From positions 2,751,312 through 2,815,311 of the forward strand of contig JACTAT010000059.1 in NCBI GenBank assembly GCA_014526335.1: a DNA stretch of 64,000 nucleotides, read 5' to 3'. Below are positions 36,601 through 47,300 of this stretch, one piece after another; the stretch's first letter is position 1; every line of letters begins with the position of its first letter. Both the position numbers and the translations under genes were made by a program. This DNA is from Chrysaora quinquecirrha. Taxonomy: Eukaryota > Cnidaria > Scyphozoa > Semaeostomeae > Pelagiidae. A model generated the notes under the pieces. It was not told the DNA's origin. It did no database searches and worked only from the letters and a program-made list of their open reading frames with translations.

Positions 36601-36811
36601 ATTTCAAGGTGTGGCGAATTATGGGTCAATTTCAGCCGATACTGCTTCGGTAACGATCCAAAAAGCAAGCAACACGACCGTTGAGTTCACGTATCATCTT
36701 CACAGCAGTGGTTCATCGCATATTGGTAAAACTGATACTGTCGTACTCAAGGCAATCGGAACGAGAGGCGCGAGGATTTATCACTCAACTGACTTGCTGG
36801 TAGTAGCATGA
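30686..36811 (+). CDS. Secreted TSP1-TSP1-VWA protein with hemicentin-like C-terminus, 7 exons
   Basis: Encodes 770 residues. Exons: 30686-30947, 31668-31838, 32277-32366, 32903-33090, 34234-34495, 34885-35652, 36240-36811; every internal phase fits. A signal peptide covers about residues 1-25. Two thrombospondin type 1 repeats follow, starting YTDWGEFSACSKTC (33-46) and LSNWTSFGECTKTCGGG, each in its own exon. The VWA domain starts at about residue 280 with the metal-binding FAVDTTGSMGDE, then SPFNDPG, GGGDCPELAFTGML, YVFTDAGAKD. The part after it (PGVWYLHYPPG, RLSNRFSEAQ) matches the region after the VWA domain of hemicentins. No membrane anchor is seen, so it is likely an extracellular matrix or mucus protein. 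Its ligand is unknown. Confidence 0.9.
31963..32130 (+). repeat. Imperfect GGGAACAxGAGAACAT repeats in an intron
   Basis: GGGAACAAGAGAACAT-like units recur about six times, separated by A-rich sequence. It lies in intron 2 of the TSP1/VWA gene. Confidence 0.45.
33155..33300 (+). repeat. SINE copy (tRNA-derived family, copy 2)
   Basis: GGTGTTCGAGCCCTAGC is the B-box region. The conserved tail TTTGAGATCCTAACGACTGGCGCTAAATA ends the copy. Lies in intron 4 of the TSP1/VWA gene. Confidence 0.6.
33478..33735. repeat. MITE, GTTTGGTC-ended family (copy 2)
   Basis: The left end CCAAATGATCAAACACTTG and right end AACAATGTTTTATCGTTTGG are imperfect inverted repeats. TTAAGCCC at the left border recalls TTAA-targeting elements. 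No coding capacity. Confidence 0.5.
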
Positions 36812-37179
36812 GAAAGGTCCTTCTTTCTATAAACTATTTGTAGATTTAGTGGAAGAGGAAAGTATCATATTTCATTCCTCTCATTTACTTATTGCCTTAT
36901 TTAGTTAGTGCTGTTTACTAATCATCCATTAACTAGACTTCTTGACTTGTATTGTAGAAGTAGAAAGAGATTTATCAACGAGTGATATCGAATGAATTAG
37001 TGTGATCTATCAAGTAACTGTTTCATTGTCAGCATTCAGTCTATTAGATTATAGATACCGAATAATAATGAAGAAATAGACGTCTTGTTTTATGCTTATC
37101 TTATGCTCTAGCTCGTGTTCAAACGTGCAGTCCAGTTGCCATTTTCTGACTGGCTCATCCCTATCATTCGGGCAAAGAG
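36812..37179. other. 3' region of the TSP1/VWA gene; nothing else recognised
   Basis: AT-rich. AATAATAATGAAGAAATAGA near 37060-37080 holds no canonical AATAAA signal. No ORF or repeat seen. Confidence 0.35.
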
Positions 37180-37440
37180 ATGGCGTTGCCTAGTGGCCAA
37201 GGCGTTCATCGAAGGTGCTGTGATGTTATGGCCTTATCCGGCGGATTGCGTTGTCAGAAGCTCGGTGAGTTCGGGGTTCGAGCCCCAGCTACGGTAGCGT
37301 CACAGCAAGGGTCGAGATGTCGGTTAGTTAGCTTACTACTAAGATCCTAGCGAATGGTGCTAAAACAACATTCGCCGTTTGGCTCACGACTGGAAGGTCA
37401 TTGGTTCGAATTTTATCGAGACCACTTCCCACAAGCCTAC
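37180..37440 (+). repeat. SINE copy 3 followed by a second tRNA-like module
   Basis: An A-box-like GCCTAGTGGCCAAGGCG at 37188 and a B-box GGTTCGAGCCCC at 37275 are followed by the family tail ending AAGATCCTAGCGAATGGTGC. Directly downstream, TGGCTCACGACTGGAAGGTC and GGTTCGAATTTTATC (37379-37417) form another tRNA-like unit. The spacing between boxes in the first unit is too long for a functional tRNA. Confidence 0.6.
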
Positions 37441-37881
37441 AGCCAACTCAGCTGTTCATCCTGCCGAGGTCGTTGAATGAGTTTCCAGTGCATCAATACC
37501 AGAAGATCAGTCTGGGGCATAAGCTGCAGATCCGCATAAGCTCTATAGCTGCCAGAATCCCTTGACCATCGTAAAGTTTACTGCTTTCTTGCTATCTACA
37601 TATATTCTTCGTCCTTTCAGCCTATTTCTGATTACTTTCAAGGTTCATCCTCAGAACAGTAGCTATCAGAGATGAAAAATCTTTAGGTATAAGCACTCTG
37701 TGAAACCCGGAAAAGACAATGATACAATGAAAACCAATAACATCGCATTGCTCAATTTCTAATACCATCTAATACATAATGAAAATAGTATAGTGTAGTG
37801 ATTTAGTAGTAGTAAAATAAAACAAATCATTGTAACGATAGTTCTAAAGTAAAACAATTGAAAATTAATGTCCCAATTAAT

Positions 37882-38787
37882 TTACTTTGTTAAAAAGTAT
37901 ATCATTTCCCTAACAGCCGACAGATATTTTTCTTCACCATCGACCATTTCTTTTTGCACTTCTGAGCAGAAATGAGTTGCAGCATCTTCAATTTCTTTTT
38001 CTTTCTCTTTTAATTGCTCTGCGTCCCAACCAAAGAAAGTAGCAATTTGCTGTTTCCCCTTTTCCGTTTTCTTGTAAATCTCTGTGAAATCTTGCATGAT
38101 TGTGTTTGGAAATTTTCTGCAATTCCATTTCTTCTCTGCCGCAATTTCATCGACTTTGACGCATTGAAAATCGCCGTCTTCGTCAAATGCAGGATCGAAA
38201 TCCACAATAGCAAGTGTACCCCCTGCATTCAACAAATTCTCATAGCACTTCTGTAATATTTCAGGGGGATTCTTCACCCATGAGATGGCATGAACAAAGT
38301 GGATCAGCTCGAACTTGGCTTCCAACTCTAACAGGTATTTTTCTGAAGGAACGATTTCATAAATGAATTCAATATCAAGATCCTTGTGAAATGGATGCAG
38401 GTTTTGTTTGCATAATGCCACAGCTTTTGCATCTGGTTCTACCACTGTAAACTTGATCTTTTTCTTCTCTAAGCTTGCATTTTCTTTGACAAAGGCTGTC
38501 AGCAGCTCAAGAAGGACCATGTCTGCACAACCACTGCCAGTTCCAACTGAAAGTATCCGGTATTTTTCACATTTTGTGAAGGTTGAGCTAATCTCTGGGA
38601 TCAGTTCATTTCCAATCCAAATTTTATGGCCCTTTACAAAATCTGCTTTGTACTGATCGTCAAACTGTATGTGGAATTTATCAAATTCAACGTTGCTTTG
38701 GTCACAGGCAGGAGAGGCAGCAGCAGTTTCGGACGCCATTATTACCAGGAAGGACGTCTGGCTTGCGACCTTTGCTTCTGGCTGCAA
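37882..38787 (-). CDS. Histamine N-methyltransferase-like class I SAM methyltransferase
   Basis: Single-exon protein of 301 residues. ILSVGTGSG at 78-86 is the SAM-binding glycine loop, FTVVEPD near 118 is the acidic strand that holds the ribose, and FELIHFVHAISWVKNPPEIL with LAIVDFD is the rest of the Rossmann core. The layout and the HxAISWVKN segment fit the HNMT-like group, which methylates small amines such as histamine; the true substrate is not known and these proteins are numerous in marine invertebrates. A second in-frame Met (residue 17, MASETAAAS) may be the real start. Its start lies about 1.1 kb from the FADS6-like gene on the other strand. Confidence 0.82.
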   Translation of the reverse strand: MQPEAKVASQTSFLVIMASETAAASPACDQSNVEFDKFHIQFDDQYKADFVKGHKIWIGNELIPEISSTFTKCEKYRILSVGTGSGCADMVLLELLTAFVKENASLEKKKIKFTVVEPDAKAVALCKQNLHPFHKDLDIEFIYEIVPSEKYLLELEAKFELIHFVHAISWVKNPPEILQKCYENLLNAGGTLAIVDFDPAFDEDGDFQCVKVDEIAAEKKWNCRKFPNTIMQDFTEIYKKTEKGKQQIATFFGWDAEQLKEKEKEIEDAATHFCSEVQKEMVDGEEKYLSAVREMIYFLTK

Positions 38788-38905
38788 AGAATCATGGAAC
38801 CATTCAATTGTTTGAAAGAGAAAACAAAGAAAACAATGAGCTGTTTATCCATCAACAATATAGACAATCATGTATAGCACAAAGGGGAGACAACGAATGG
38901 GATTA

Positions 38906-39278
38906 CACGTTTTTTTTATAAGCAACCTAGCTCGGGGCCTAGTTCTAAAAGTTTCTTAATTTTTGGTCCAATTTTACTTCTAAAAGTTTCTTAACAGTTT
39001 CTTAATGAATTGAAATAAATTGCAGCAAAAACCTTCTGTGAGATACACGGAAACCAGTATTGCTTACAGATGCGAGAAATCGCACAGAATTAGCCACGCT
39101 GGTGCGAGAAATCGCATGGAAATGCTTGAGAACTAATTACTACCTCCACAAATGTGAATCAGAATGTTGGGAAACGGACGTAAAAATTTCTACAGTTTCT
39201 TAACTTCTTCCTCCTAGTTCTAAAAGTTTCTTAACTTTTTGGGTGTTTAGTTCTAGGTTTCTTATAAACCGGTTTCTT
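38906..39278. mobile_element. MITE of the CACGTTTTTTTTATAAG family, right end damaged
   Basis: TA then CACGTTTTTTTTATAAGCAA starts the copy, and the body (CTCGGGGCCTAGTTCTAAAAG..., GATGCGAGAAATCGCAC, GTTTCTTATAAACCGGTTTCTT) matches the intact copy at 58750-59145 closely. After 39278 the match stops. The following GAGTAAATGCCCCTCG looks like the end of the other MITE family seen at 58238-58370. Confidence 0.8.
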
Positions 39279-39864
39279 CCTTTTTCGAAGAGTAAATGCC
39301 CCTCGAATAAAATTAACAGTCAGAGGCTGCGCGCAGGCTAATGCAATTGTTTTTGGTAGAAATCCTTTGAAAATCTTATTATTTTATTGAAATGTCATGA
39401 CAAGCGCTTTAAGGAAGTTCGGCTCAGGCTCAGTACTGAAAATTCCTCAACTGACAGCCAAATTTGAGTGCTGAAAAGGCTGAAAATTCCTTAGCAATTC
39501 CTTAACTTTTTTACTTGTTTCTTTAAAATAAACCTAGGGACTAGGGAATATAGGGACATGAAGGTAAAAAAGGTCCTCATTTGTAATTGATGGACAATAT
39601 TGTCCAGAATTTTTTCTATCAAAAATCCAAGATTTTTTAGTCAGCTTTCCACGCCATTCCATGTCACCTTTCGATGCCACTCGCCACTCCCACCAATGAA
39701 TGTATTTGTTTATGTTTTTGACCGCTAACCAATCAAATTCCTTGATTTTCAGTGATCTTAGCATGTGACTTAGGCTTGAGACCTAAAACGCTGGACTTTA
39801 GACTTTGAACTTCTCTTTCCACCTTGGTCATTCCACCATTCCACCACCACAGCCAGATCAAAAC

Positions 39865-40883
39865 ATGGAAGAAATCACTGCTGTTAAGCGCAAAAATCTG
39901 TTAAAATTGCTGATTATGGCGAACTGAATAGAAAAGTAAGAGAAATAGTGAAGAACAGTCGATTTTGGGATATTTATGGATACGATTTGTGCATCTTAGC
40001 CTCTGCATTTTTGCTTCTTCCCATCGGCTTCACCTTGGTAAGATACCACGGAATTCTTTTTGCCCTTGGATTGTTTTTGCTTGGTACGGTTCATGTTATG
40101 TTCATAACAAAAGGCGCCCATTCTGCGGGACACAGAGCCCTTGGACCGTGGAAAACCTGGAATAAACTTTGGGGAATTTTCTTCTCTGAGGTCTGCGGTG
40201 GGTTTACGTTCACCGCTGCTATTGACACTCATGTAAACATTCACCACCCGCACACAAATGTTATTGGCCTAGGCGACTCGAGCATTTGGAAAGCTCCGTT
40301 CCTGGGCAGAGAGCTCTACTTGTTTATCGCACCTCTTTTTATTCCACTTGTGGCTCCGGTCTTTTCAATTCATCTTTTGTGGGGAAGATGGAAAGCCATT
40401 GGACTCAACTTGATCCTTATGTTGACCGGTGTTTTTGGGCAGTATGCTTGCTTCCGGGTTTTCTCAGGATTGTCACCACTCTGGTCCGTGTTTTGTCTAC
40501 TTGCTACACGTGGACTGTACTATTGCTCATACATTCATGTCAATATCTTCCAGCATATCGGATTATCTATGTATTCTCAAAAAAATCGTCCAAAGAGGTT
40601 GAGATTGATGGCAACCGGTGCTCTGAATTTGTCCAGAAATCCACTTTTTGATTATTGCATGGGGCATTCTCTTTTCAATTGTCACGTGGAGCACCATTTG
40701 TTTCCGAATTTGTCCGACAACATGTGCATGAAGATCCGACCTATAGTGAAAGAGTATTTGACAGAAAACGATTTACCTTACCAAGAAGATAGTTATTGGA
40801 ATCGCCTGAAGATTTTTTATAACAACTATAAAGAACTGATGGTAGATGCCCCTGCCATTACTGAATTTATTGGCATACAGTAG
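39865..40883 (+). CDS. FADS6: FADS6-like fatty acid desaturase, intronless, N-terminal frameshift
   Basis: Membrane desaturase that would introduce double bonds in acyl chains in the ER; the substrate of FADS6 is unknown. The main frame (39888-40883) holds the three iron-binding histidine boxes HSAGH (58-62 counted from 39948), HVNIHH (95-100) and HVEHH (246-250), four or more membrane segments, and the FADS6 C-terminal signature EDSYWNRLK and MVDAPAITEFIGIQ. This frame has no ATG near its start. An ATG at 39865 (MEEITAVKRK) reads into the conserved region only if the frame changes by one base near the A5 run at 39892-39896. So either the gene has a one-base indel or the assembly does. No intron is present. 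Confidence 0.87.
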
Positions 40884-41370
40884 AAAAAGACAGACCTCGC
40901 CTTGTACATTTGATTTTATGTTAATTTAAGCTTATACTGTAAGAATAGTTATTACGATTTAAGATTTACATACAACAATATTTAGTTACTTATAGTATAC
41001 TTAATGATCTTTTTACTTTTTGTGCGTGCTCTGGTCAAGATGCATTTGTACTCTTTTAGTTACGCGCATACCTTGAAAAGAAAAGCTTGATAATACCGTT
41101 GTGTTCACGAGTTGTGTCGTTTGGTTGGGGCAAAGGGTTTCAGCACCGAAGAATGCGATCTTAATCAGTTTGTTGGTTTGTAGTTTTGTTCGCAATTCGC
41201 AAGAAGCCAGCAATGTCAGTATGTCAGTCTCCTTCTGAATTCACAGAAAAATCAAATATCACTCAAGTGCATGTTATTTGACATCAGTGTAAATGCAGAA
41301 GGATGACAACGTGGATGTAGTTGTCTTTGCTTTGGTGGCAATTTCATTGAACTAAAAGTAGATATAACAC
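40884..41370. other. Spacer between FADS6 and RPIA; nothing recognised
   Basis: FADS6 3' region and RPIA upstream region. No ORF or repeat stands out. Confidence 0.4.
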
Positions 41371-44300
41371 ATGTATGCAGGAGTCGGGTCATTATTAGGT
41401 TTACGAATTGTTGATTTAGTAAAGCAAAAGGTTTCTCCTGTTGCTTTGTTCGTTAGAGATCAGGCTAGGGTTGTTTTTCTGCGGACTTCTGCAATGGATG
41501 GTTCAAAGAAGGCTGCAGCATATGAGGCTGTTGATAGATTTGTGACCGTAAGTGTTCTCAAAATTTATTAATATCTGTCTGTAGCGAAGGCTGTTTAAGG
41601 GTAGTGGGGTCTGGGGGGCATTTGTTCTATAAAAAATGGAGAGCATTGGTATCACGTCATGTTTAACAATATCAATTGTCTTTTGTAATTTGAAAAAATT
41701 GAGGGAGCTGTACAGATCATTTCGGCATGACGTCAGATAGCATTAAAACTTTTCGAAACCACATGATAGCGAGTTTTCGATATGAAAATCTTATAAAGCA
41801 GCCAAAACTTAGTTTAGGTACAAAGTTTCACTGCCCTGGCACTTGTGTTCTTAATTTTATGAGCATTCAAAGTTCCCGATTTCATAAAGGCTTTGACCGC
41901 CAAAAAATGAACTTGGTGAAACTTTTTACCCCACACGGTCAAAGCCCTTATAAAATCGTAAACTTTGGACACTCGTAAAATTGAGTATACAAGTGCTGAG
42001 GTAGTAAAACTTTGCACTTAGACTAATTTTTGGGTGCTTTATACAATTTTCGCATCGAAAAATTGATATCTTGCAATTTCGAAAATTTCTTTTCTACCGA
42101 AATGATCTATTCGATAGCCCCCAAGTCCCCCTGTCCCCAAATGGGTCTGCTCTGTCCTCATGCCCTAAAAGTCTTATCTTTGCAATTTATTGAATCCTGC
42201 TAGTGTTTCTGGTAGATATCCAAGAAACAGATACTTTGCAGTCCACTGTAGTTTGAAGATCAATGTAGGTTCTTATTTTGATTTATTTTTCTGTTGTTGT
42301 AGGATAATCAAAAGATTGGTATTGGAAGTGGATCAACAATTGTCTTTGCTGTTGAGAGGATAGGTAAGGTTTCACTAAGCCACAGTAGCATCACAACCAG
42401 GATAAAGGTTGTCTCCTTGGTTTGTGTACTTCTGTGATCCTAGCAACTGACCCCTAAATATACTATTTCGCCTTCACTTCAAACAACAACCTTGCACATA
42501 CTGCAGGAAAGAAATACCAACTGGGGTGAATGATGCATTTAACTGGGGTAAGGGGGCTACAACAGTGGTTCAGTCTTTGAAAAAATGAAGTATACTACTG
42601 ACCATGGCAAAGAGCACACTTGATGTTAAGTTTCTGTGGTAGCAGGTCAACTTGCCCCACTACCAACTTGCCGGCCTAAACATGGTCAAGTCGGACCTCT
42701 TTCAAGTCATGTAGCCCCATGTTTTCGTACATTCAGGCCCCATCGGTCAAGTAAACTTGCCCCACCATTATATAAATGATAGAAGACAACAAAATTGAGT
42801 GAATCTATCAGTGTAATAGAAGGGGGTTTGGGGGTGGAGCATCCAACTTTAAACATTTACAGTTAAGTAGGGGCAAGTTGACCTAGATGTGGGGTGAGTT
42901 GGCAATGGAGCAAGTTGGTAGTGGGGCGAGTTGACTAGAAACAGTTTCTGTAGCCCTGCACACTTGCAGGTGTGGGAAACCTCTACAACTTTTGCACATG
43001 CAAGACCTTGTCAGGAAATGCCATACTTCTCAAAATGATGTGGCATTGCATAAGGTGTTTAGGTTGGACAGCATGAATCTAAGGAAAAGAATTCTAAGAA
43101 GTTTGATTCATTTTTTTTGCGTTTTAGTTGAGAAAGTCAAGTTGGATGGAATTTCACTTGAGTGTGTTCCAACTTCATTTCAGGTATGTAAAGCTCTAGA
43201 TACTCTAAAGCTAAGATTGAAACACAGAATGAGAATATGTTTTCCAACCAGTCATTCTTATTAGAAAAGCTCACAGCTTAAGTTCAAAGACATTACAGCT
43301 TGTTAAGATCCATTACTTACATTCCACTTGTTTGTTTTAGTAGCTTTCTCTAAGTTTCTTGGTTCCCTTTTAGGCTAGACAGCTGATTGTTGATGCAGGC
43401 CTGACTTTAAGTGATCTTGACAGATGCCCTGTTGTAAGTAATTGTCTTCCATACTTTTAAGCTAATGATTTATAATGGCAACATACTTGGTTAACATATG
43501 ACATATAACATATTTAGCAGGTCCAAGCAGAAGGATAATACAAAGCCTCAGAAATATCCCAGTTTGCCCTTTGTACAGTAAAACTTTATGTACTTGGTAG
43601 ACCATGCACTAAATTAGCATATTGAATATGCATAGTGGTTGTAGGTTGTAAAAGAACACCTACAGACAGATATGGACAACATTGTAAGCTAGGGGTGCAG
43701 GAAGAAAAGAGGCAATATGGGTGGTTACCCCCTTGCCCTCATAAAAATTGCCAAATTCTTTTACTTTCTTATTGTTTGCCCCAAAGTTGTTGCTGCTGCC
43801 CCCACAGCCCTGTGTTGCGTTCAGAGCCCCTGTTGTTAGCAACTGGTAGCATGTGACCAGGAAGCTCAATTTTAGAGCTTTGATGTACAAAGCAAAAAGC
43901 TATAGGTGTGAACTTGCTCCAGTCATATCAAATGCTCTCATTCTCTCTGAAGACTCAATATGTGATTCAACCTCTCAAAGAGCTTGCTGAAAAGGTGCTG
44001 CAGACTAATCTCTTAGCAGAGACATTGATGACTAGGTACTTTCTTGTTTCAGCTTGATGTCGCAATTGATGGGGCAGATGAAGTTGATAGCAGCCTCAAT
44101 TGTATCAAAGGAGGAGGGTGAGACACTATTCTAATTACAGTATCTGTATTAATGCTGTGCAAGGTTGTCCTTGTTGCTTATAAACTCATTGTTACAAGTC
44201 AAGTCTTCCACGTGGTCTTGGGGGGACTGAGAGTGTCTTATTTGGAAAGTTGAGGATGTCTCCATACAATAAAATAATGTAATATAATAACTTCTAGTTT

Positions 44301-47300
44301 AAACGAATCTGCTTTCTGGTAAATTAATGTGTGCTTGCAGCACAGACAGGCCCCTAGATAACGGAAGCTTAAGCATGTAATCTTAATACCAATAATGTAC
44401 AGGGGGTACTTAATATAATTTGGGTACAGATATGTGCCGCCCATATGGGTAGCTTTTGGCCCTGAAATTTGCTAAACATGGGTATGATTTCAACAAAAAC
44501 CCCATAAAAGTGGGTGAGAAATGGAAGAAAACTTGAAAATTTAACTTTATATCGGTCAGAATAGTGTTAAAGTTAAAGCATTATAAGTTGGTGGGTTTGA
44601 AAAATCCCCGTCCATTTATAAGTCGTGTACCCCCCCTGGGGTACAGTTTATGGTCAATCAAGGGCAAATGTGTAGATACCAAGAAAGGCTTTCATGGGGC
44701 TGAAGCTTCTTATCAGAGGGTGGCATTAATAAGTTGGCAACTTCAAGCATCTACTTCAAAAACCAATGGAAGTGAAATCTTGAGGCAATTCAAAACGATA
44801 AGATTTTTCTTTCTAGTTGTAAAAGAAGACATAAAATTTAGGTACAAAAATGAATCGCAGCATCTCATGAACCTGCAGCTTTCATGTAATTTTAGGATGT
44901 TTAAGTGGGGCATTCCTAGAGGGCGTTATTGTTCATTTCCCCTTTTGCTTCACAAATGTTGTGTTTATGAGAGGACAGAATGTTAAATGAGGTGGGGGGC
45001 TTTTAATGACCTTTTAATAAGGAAATTAAGTATTTTGCTGAATTTAGATAAATTTTGGGGCTTGCATTACCCTTTGATTACTCATGTTCTACTTTCACTG
45101 ACTCATTCAATTTTCCTTTTTCGTCTCAAGAGGCTGTCTAACTCAAGAAAAGATTGTTGCTTCATGTGCAAAAAAGTTTGTCGTTGTTGCAGATAACAGG
45201 TAATTGCTACAAAATTTGTATACCACACTCAAAGCCCGTTTCGTCTTGGTGGTTATTTCAAATCCTATTTTGTCGCTAAATTGTCCGTTGGTCACTTGCC
45301 CTCAGTCTACTTCCCAATGTTCTAGATTCCCATTCTGCAGGGTTGAATATTCAACCAACTGTCTTTCGGAATTGCGAGCCCGTATATGTCGCCATCATCG
45401 AGATATTTCAATACAGCGTTTTTGAATGAAAAATCATCTGATTCCTTATTTTGTAAAGTGAACACAGTCATCGAACTTAGTCTCAGCGTACCTTTAAGCT
45501 CGCGAGAATCTCTCGCACTCTCCTTTGTTACCACGGAATGGCGGACCTTTGGAGAAGGACTTTGAGAAATAGACTTGGAGCAAGTCGACGTCAATTTGAA
45601 GGACATGTTCGAAAGCTGGCTTGCCTTTACCCTCTAGGTGTGACTAAAAATATTAATAGGGGTCCCGAAATTGGACAAAATTCAATGTGCCGAGTGGTGG
45701 GGGTGAAGAGGACTAAATTTCCGAGAATCGCTGGAATCTCATGTATATTTCAAAGGAAATCGTAAAATTTCGACAATATTGAAAAGTGGAGGCGGCTGAA
45801 GCCCATAATTTCCATTTGCACAATGCACCGCTAAGCCACCGAACAAGTGGCTAGTCTTAATAAAACAGACATTAGAGAGAGGAGAATAAGACAAACATCT
45901 TTGATCAGCAGCATACTCATAAAATCGTAATAAAATATATATTTTACTACCAACGACCAAGGGCCTATATGACTTAATTTAGTAGTATTTGATCTGTACT
46001 GTGTTTCGTTGGCTTTTTCTTGTGGTACTTTAAATCTTGGATACCAGTAGTGTTTTACAAGTTTTGAATCGTAACTTGATTTAGCAAGCCTAAAAACTTG
46101 AGAGTATCCTTTGCTTCTGCTAGCTGCGGGCACCTAGCGGATGCTATTTCTAGTTTCATGTATATTTAGAAGAAAAAAAGGAAAAATTTCGACAAAAATT
46201 GAAAGGTAGAGGCGGCTGGAGCCCGTCAAGTATCTCCATTTGCACGATGCCCGTTACGCTACACCAGACAAATGATGGGTGTTTAAAGAACCGACGTAAG
46301 AGAAGAATGAAACAAACAGCTTTGATCAGCAGCATACTCATAAAATCGTAATAAAATCATAACAAAGAAAGAAAGTGAAGCATTAAACAACAGCTCAAGT
46401 TCAGTTCACGTGTCTGCTCTTTACCATCTACGGCGTCTACCACCCCATCTTATAGTCCAGCGCGAGCATCGACGACGGCACCAACTGCATGGCTGGGTGC
46501 TCTTCGTGCATTCAACGAAGGATGGATCTGTTGGAAGAGTCAACACCTTAGCAAAAATTTGAAGACCGAGGCTACCAGTACAGAAGAAAAAGGTACAGGA
46601 GCTACCAATGCTAACGCTAACTTTAACCTAACACTAGCCTTGCCCTGACATGTGTTACAAAAATTTTATGGTTTCTTGTGAAAGGTCTCTTATAAACCGG
46701 TTTCTTATTGAAAAAACGTCAATGAGGCTAAAAAAAAAAGAAAAGACGCACGGGGACTGATGATAGTGAAGATGGGGGCAAAATATACCTCGACTTTCAG
46801 TGACAGCCTCTTCATCTTGTTCAGCAGAACTTCTCGCGTATTTGTTCTCTGATTCACCAGGTTCAGAGTCTCTCACATTTTCATCCTCCTCCTCAGCACC
46901 TTAAATCGGAATTTTGGAGTCTGATTATCAATTTAAATAACCAAAAATAATAGCTCTAAAAGCTCTTTTATTCGCGCGAGAGCTTTTTATAACTCAAAGC
47001 TTGTAAGATAAAAAGGCTTTGATCTTCAAGTTGATTGTGAGTTACGCTATAAAGATATGAACGAAAGACAACCCTACTTACTGCAAAATGCCAGTGCCAA
47101 CGCAAAAACCAGAAACAAACACCAAATTGTCTTCATTTTTCAAGCTTTCTCTCAGGTCCACCCTTTAGTACAGAGAAGTTATGATTTTAATAAATATACA
47201 AACATGAGTATGGATAAACATAAGGGAGAAAATACTAACCCTTTTCGACTAAATAAACGAAACATACCGAAGCCAAAAATGAGTGACTTCCCACGATGAT

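Noticed and set aside
37180..37300. Functional tRNA gene
   Set aside because: A- and B-box-like words are present, but spacing is too long and no cloverleaf closes; the conserved tail marks it as a SINE.
44564..44986. 140-codon open frame in an RPIA intron
   Set aside because: No recognised family, no conserved motif and no splice context; composition looks like chance.
46655..46876. 73-codon single-exon reading of the peptide gene that runs through its second donor
   Set aside because: The donor GTATAT follows the pro-region and a strong acceptor opens a Cys-rich exon downstream; the unspliced reading gives a Phe-rich tail from MITE sequence.
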